Source: Planctomycetota bacterium | GTDB taxonomy: Bacteria > Planctomycetota > Phycisphaerae > UBA1845 | Length of the DNA: 39,419 bases | Assembly: GCA_024276605.1 (NCBI GenBank) | Contig: JAJRWX010000041.1 | Coordinates: 1-39,419, forward strand | Direction of reading: 5' to 3' | Part shown: positions 37,273-39,419 of the stretch, in pieces | How the letters are laid out: each line of letters opens with the position of its first letter | Position numbering within the stretch: position 1 is the stretch's first letter | Notes under the pieces: generated by a model | Told to the model about the DNA's origin: nothing | Databases searched by the model: none | What the model saw: only the letters and a program-made list of their open reading frames with translations | Program-made: the position numbers and the translations under genes

Positions 37273-37707
37273 TTACGCCGCGTCAACCGGCGGCTGCTTA
37301 CTTAGCGACTTTGCCGATTGTAAGGTGAACAACGTATCAGGAACAAGCATGGCCACATAGCCGATACCAATCCACACCAATAGCGGTGTTCGCTCAAACC
37401 AACCACTTAATACGGTGATGGTTCCGAACACCAGGATCGCCACAAGTCGGGCGAGCATACTACCCAGCGCGGCATTGACAATCGCGGCACTGGTCATGTT
37501 TCGCGTAAGCACAATCGGCAAACCGCCGCACCACGAAGCTAGCAAACACACCGCGCAACCGGCTAACATCGCCGTAACCGCTTCACTACCGCCCAGATGT
37601 TTCGAGGGCCAAAATCCCACCCCCACCAGCAATAACACGACAGTACTACTCAACAAGCAAAAACGCAGGTAAGCCTTTATCGCTTCAGGCTTGTCCGTCG
37701 CGGTCAT
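37273..37707 (-). CDS. atpI: ATP synthase I-like membrane protein
   Basis: About 144 residues from the ATG at 37707, with four hydrophobic segments (roughly FCLLSSTVVLLLVGVGFW, AVTAMLAGCAVCLLASW, LGSMLARLVAILVFGTITVL and LLVWIGIGYVAMLVPDTLF). Position between atpZ and atpB and the four-helix layout match the AtpI accessory protein that aids c-ring assembly, although sequence identity to known AtpI cannot be checked here. The frame extends to 37743, but GAGG lies 8 nt before the ATG at 37707 and supports it. The start overlaps the end of atpZ by about 23 bases, so translation is coupled. Confidence 0.75.
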   Translation of the reverse strand: MTATDKPEAIKAYLRFCLLSSTVVLLLVGVGFWPSKHLGGSEAVTAMLAGCAVCLLASWCGGLPIVLTRNMTSAAIVNAALGSMLARLVAILVFGTITVLSGWFERTPLLVWIGIGYVAMLVPDTLFTLQSAKSLSKQPPVDAA

Positions 37708-37954
37708 GTTCATCGCCTCGCGCCTGCTGCTCTTGAGCAGCACGCTTTACTTCGGTCAGAGATCGTCGGATCAGATTGTAACCGCCGCCGAGAATACCCA
37801 GCCCGGCACCAATCAACACGCCGCCCTTCGGGGAAGCGTAGTATCCTCCGACCCAATAGCCAATAAGCGTAAACCCGATGACTGCACTACCAAACTCAAA
37901 CCCCAGTCCAGACAAGCGAACCCAGTTCGAGCGTTTTCCAGAGGCATCAGGCAT
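37685..37954 (-). CDS. atpZ: AtpZ/AtpI-family accessory protein of ATP synthase
   Basis: An 89-residue protein with two hydrophobic helices (LGFEFGSAVIGFTLIGYWVGGYY and GGVLIGAGLGILGGGYNLIR) and a charged tail. The pattern GFEFGSAVIGFTLIGYWVG...LIGAGLGILGGGYNLIR is typical of AtpZ (F0F1 ATPase putative subunit). AtpZ has been linked to magnesium/calcium handling and to assembly with AtpI. It is the first gene of the atp operon, about 120 bases downstream of the predicted transcription start, with GGATGA before the ATG. Confidence 0.85.
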   Translation of the reverse strand: MPDASGKRSNWVRLSGLGFEFGSAVIGFTLIGYWVGGYYASPKGGVLIGAGLGILGGGYNLIRRSLTEVKRAAQEQQARGDEHDRDGQA

Positions 37955-38057
37955 CAGGTATCATCCGCGATGCTCATTATTAATCGTTGCCTAAGTCGAA
38001 CTCGCCTTAGCGTTGTAGGCCGAGCGGTGTTAGACAACTTCGAAACCTTGCGAGGTT

Positions 38058-38073
38058 CGTGATGAACGTCACA
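38058..38073. promoter_or_regulatory. CRP/FNR-family-like palindrome in the atp leader
   Basis: The sequence CGTGA-TGAACG-TCACA matches the CRP consensus half-sites (TGTGA-N6-TCACA) at 9 of 10 positions. Its centre is about 11 bases downstream of the predicted atp transcription start, where a bound regulator would block transcription. The presence of a CRP/FNR homolog in this organism cannot be seen here. Confidence 0.4.
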
Positions 38074-38082
38074 AGGGGGGGC

Positions 38083-38111
38083 AGTCTAGCAATCTCGTTC
38101 ATGGGATTCAA
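38083..38111 (-). promoter_or_regulatory. atpZ: Predicted sigma-70-type promoter of the atp operon
   Basis: On the minus strand TTGAAT (38106-38111) and TAGACT (38083-38088) are separated by 17 bases, five and four of six matches to the -35 and -10 consensus. The start site would fall near 38076, leaving a leader of about 120 bases before atpZ. Confidence 0.5.
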
Positions 38112-38187
38112 GCACCTTTTTCATCTATTTAAGTTATTTTCTGATCGAGGTTTGTAGCTGCCAAAAAAGTGGCATACTGCCCTGCGA

Positions 38188-38216
38188 TTGACTCTATCGC
38201 ACGGTTGTTATACCCT
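38188..38216 (+). promoter_or_regulatory. asd: Weak promoter candidate for asd
   Basis: TTGACT at 38188-38193 is a good -35. The -10 is poor: either TATACC after 15 bases or TACCCT after 17. The asd ATG lies about 45 bases on, with no visible riboswitch in the short leader. Confidence 0.3.
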
Positions 38217-38260
38217 GTAGCTTGGCACGAGAGTTGTGCGATTCATCTGAACAATACCTC

Positions 38261-39283
38261 ATGGGCAACATTGGACATGTAGCCGTCGTTGGCGCCACCG
38301 GTGCGGTTGGAAAAGAGGTTTGTACGCTACTGGAGTATCGATCCATATCGGTCGATCGACTCACGTTACTGGCCAGTGAGCGATCTGCCGGGCAAATTGT
38401 CCAGGTTGCTGATCGAGCATATCCCATCGAAACACTGACTGAAAACAGCTTTCACGGCGTTGACTACGCGATTTTCAGCGCCGGAGGAGGCGTGAGCCGA
38501 TCGTTCGTCCCGCTAGCCAAGGCGGCTGGATGCGTCGTAATCGACAATTCTTCAACTTTTCGCATGGATGACGACGTACCTTTGATCGTGTCGGAGATTA
38601 ACCCCCATGATCTTGACCATCACCAGGGCATCATCGCCAATCCCAACTGCTCCACCATCATTATGAATATGGTCGTGTGGCCCTTACACCGGGTGAATCC
38701 GGTGAAACGGATCGCGGTCTGTACCTATCAGGCGGCTAGCGGAGCAGGTGCGGCAGCCATGCAAGAGCTATCTACGCAGACGGCAGACGTATTAGCTGGT
38801 CGGACTGTTGAGCCGAAAGTGTTGTCTCATCCGATAGCGTTCAATCTGTTTTCGCATGATACGCCGATCGGTGAGGACGGATACAACCAGGAAGAACGGA
38901 AGATGATCCAGGAGACGCGGAAAATTTTCCACGTCCCGGATTTGCCAATCACAGCTACCTGTGTCCGCGTGCCTATTCTGCGTGCTCATAGCGAATCGGT
39001 GAATCTGACTTTCACTCATCCCATGTCGGCACGGCAAGCCAGAGATATTCTTTCCGCAGCGCCGGGTGTCCGTGTCGTCGATGACGTCGTAGCCAACCGA
39101 TTCCCGATGCCCATCGACGCCACCGGCTTAGATGAATGTTTGGTTGGCCGCATCCGGCAGGATGTCAGTCAACCCAACGGAAACGGTCTGGAATTATTCG
39201 TATGCGGTGACCAGATAAGAAAAGGCGCAGCCCTTAACGCCATACAGATTCTAGAGTACCTGGTAAAACCGCCACGCGTTTAA
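38261..39283 (+). CDS. asd: Aspartate-semialdehyde dehydrogenase
   Basis: About 340 residues from the ATG at 38261; a TTG at 38222 is in frame but would add 13 residues ahead of the family N-terminus. It reduces aspartyl phosphate to aspartate semialdehyde with NADPH, feeding lysine/diaminopimelate, threonine and methionine. Key motifs are VAVVGATGAVGKEV (nucleotide binding), IDNSSTFRMDDDVPLIVSE, the catalytic Cys in ANPNCSTI (Cys130 from this start), AASGAGAAAM, and the active-site His with its Arg neighbours in RVPILRAHSES (His243). Length is normal for the bacterial family. It is transcribed divergently from atp and looks monocistronic. Confidence 0.96.
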   Translation: MGNIGHVAVVGATGAVGKEVCTLLEYRSISVDRLTLLASERSAGQIVQVADRAYPIETLTENSFHGVDYAIFSAGGGVSRSFVPLAKAAGCVVIDNSSTFRMDDDVPLIVSEINPHDLDHHQGIIANPNCSTIIMNMVVWPLHRVNPVKRIAVCTYQAASGAGAAAMQELSTQTADVLAGRTVEPKVLSHPIAFNLFSHDTPIGEDGYNQEERKMIQETRKIFHVPDLPITATCVRVPILRAHSESVNLTFTHPMSARQARDILSAAPGVRVVDDVVANRFPMPIDATGLDECLVGRIRQDVSQPNGNGLELFVCGDQIRKGAALNAIQILEYLVKPPRV

Positions 39284-39332
39284 TCTGTTCAGCGATTGAC
39301 GTGCAATCCGAACCCCGACCGTGACAAGCTGT

Positions 39333-39419
39333 CTAAATACCTTGCGTACGCTGGATGGCTTGCGCCTCTTCAAACCCGGCTGGTGTTCCGTTTGGTTGGC
39401 CCGGATCATGGGGCAACCT
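39333..39419 (-). CDS. Possible 3' end of a gene running off the window
   Basis: A minus-strand frame is open from the window edge to a TAG at 39333-39335, giving 28 residues ending in GFEEAQAIQRTQGI. The hydrophilic, plausibly coding sequence and the convergent arrangement with asd (about 50 bases between stops) fit the C-terminus of a protein, but the piece is too short to name or confirm. Confidence 0.3.
   Translation of the reverse strand, partial: RLPHDPGQPNGTPAGFEEAQAIQRTQGI

Larger units (their letters stand above)
37955..38260. other. Divergent atp/asd regulatory region (about 306 bp)
   Basis: No gene is seen here. It holds the predicted atp promoter (38083-38111), a CRP/FNR-like palindrome (38058-38073), a small AACCT/AGGTT hairpin in the atp leader (about 38044-38058), a run of G (about 38075-38081), and a weak promoter candidate for asd (about 38188-38216). 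Confidence 0.6.

Overview
The window looks like a chromosomal segment of a planctomycete, most likely from the Phycisphaerae side. This is inference from gene content, not from a marker phylogeny. The clues are a membrane protein ending in the CxRCGY...GxCPECG zinc ribbon common in that phylum, a DUF1570-like HEAFH peptidase, a ValS with a zinc-ribbon insertion, ATP synthase b and c subunits with signal-peptide-like N-termini, paired secreted amidohydrolases, and a TMTC-like membrane/TPR protein. Base composition is near 50% GC. Almost every gene is on the minus strand; only a CpaE-like ATPase and asd are on the plus strand. I saw no tRNA, rRNA or CRISPR array.

Layout. 1-141: right part of a structured repeat element. 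227-4637: valS and folD. 4732-7849: a sugar-modification set (Gfo/Idh/MocA dehydrogenase, GT2 glycosyltransferase, DegT aminotransferase). 8063-13652: a 47-residue membrane smORF, two large GT-C type membrane proteins and a TolC-like lipoprotein, probably for surface glycan or glycolipid assembly. 14059-15243: solitary CpaE/TadZ-like pseudo-receiver plus MinD-type ATPase. 15251-17157: sugar isomerase-like TIM barrel overlapping rlmN. 17229-17768: zinc-ribbon membrane protein. 18041-20173: secreted oligopeptidase B. 20374-24287: TMTC-like protein, orphan OppF-type ATPase and DUF1570-like peptidase in one tight operon. 24288-24636: repeat cluster with a complete copy of the element. 24633-27170: two amidohydrolases. 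27336-28124: LolA-like secreted protein. 28319-29511: SPFH membrane protein plus an Arc-type DNA-binding protein, with 11-bp phased repeats in front. 29689-37954: complete F1Fo ATP synthase operon, transcribed in the order atpZ, I, B, E, F, H, A, G, D, C. 38261-39283: asd, divergent from atp. The right edge may hold the 3' end of another minus-strand gene.

The main points of interest are: (1) two copies of a nested-palindrome, MITE-like element 24 kb apart, 69 of 70 bases identical over the core, one supplying the stop codon of its neighbour; (2) the ATP synthase operon, with an insertion of about 65 residues in alpha, secretory-type N-termini on b and c, a perfect 18-bp hairpin just after atpE, and a CRP/FNR-like palindrome at the predicted transcription start; (3) the SPFH/Arc pair with phased operator-like repeats; (4) the TMTC-like/OppF/peptidase operon; (5) a CpaE homolog lacking both canonical P-loop lysines and its receiver aspartate. 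All functional calls rest on motifs read by eye; no database search was run.
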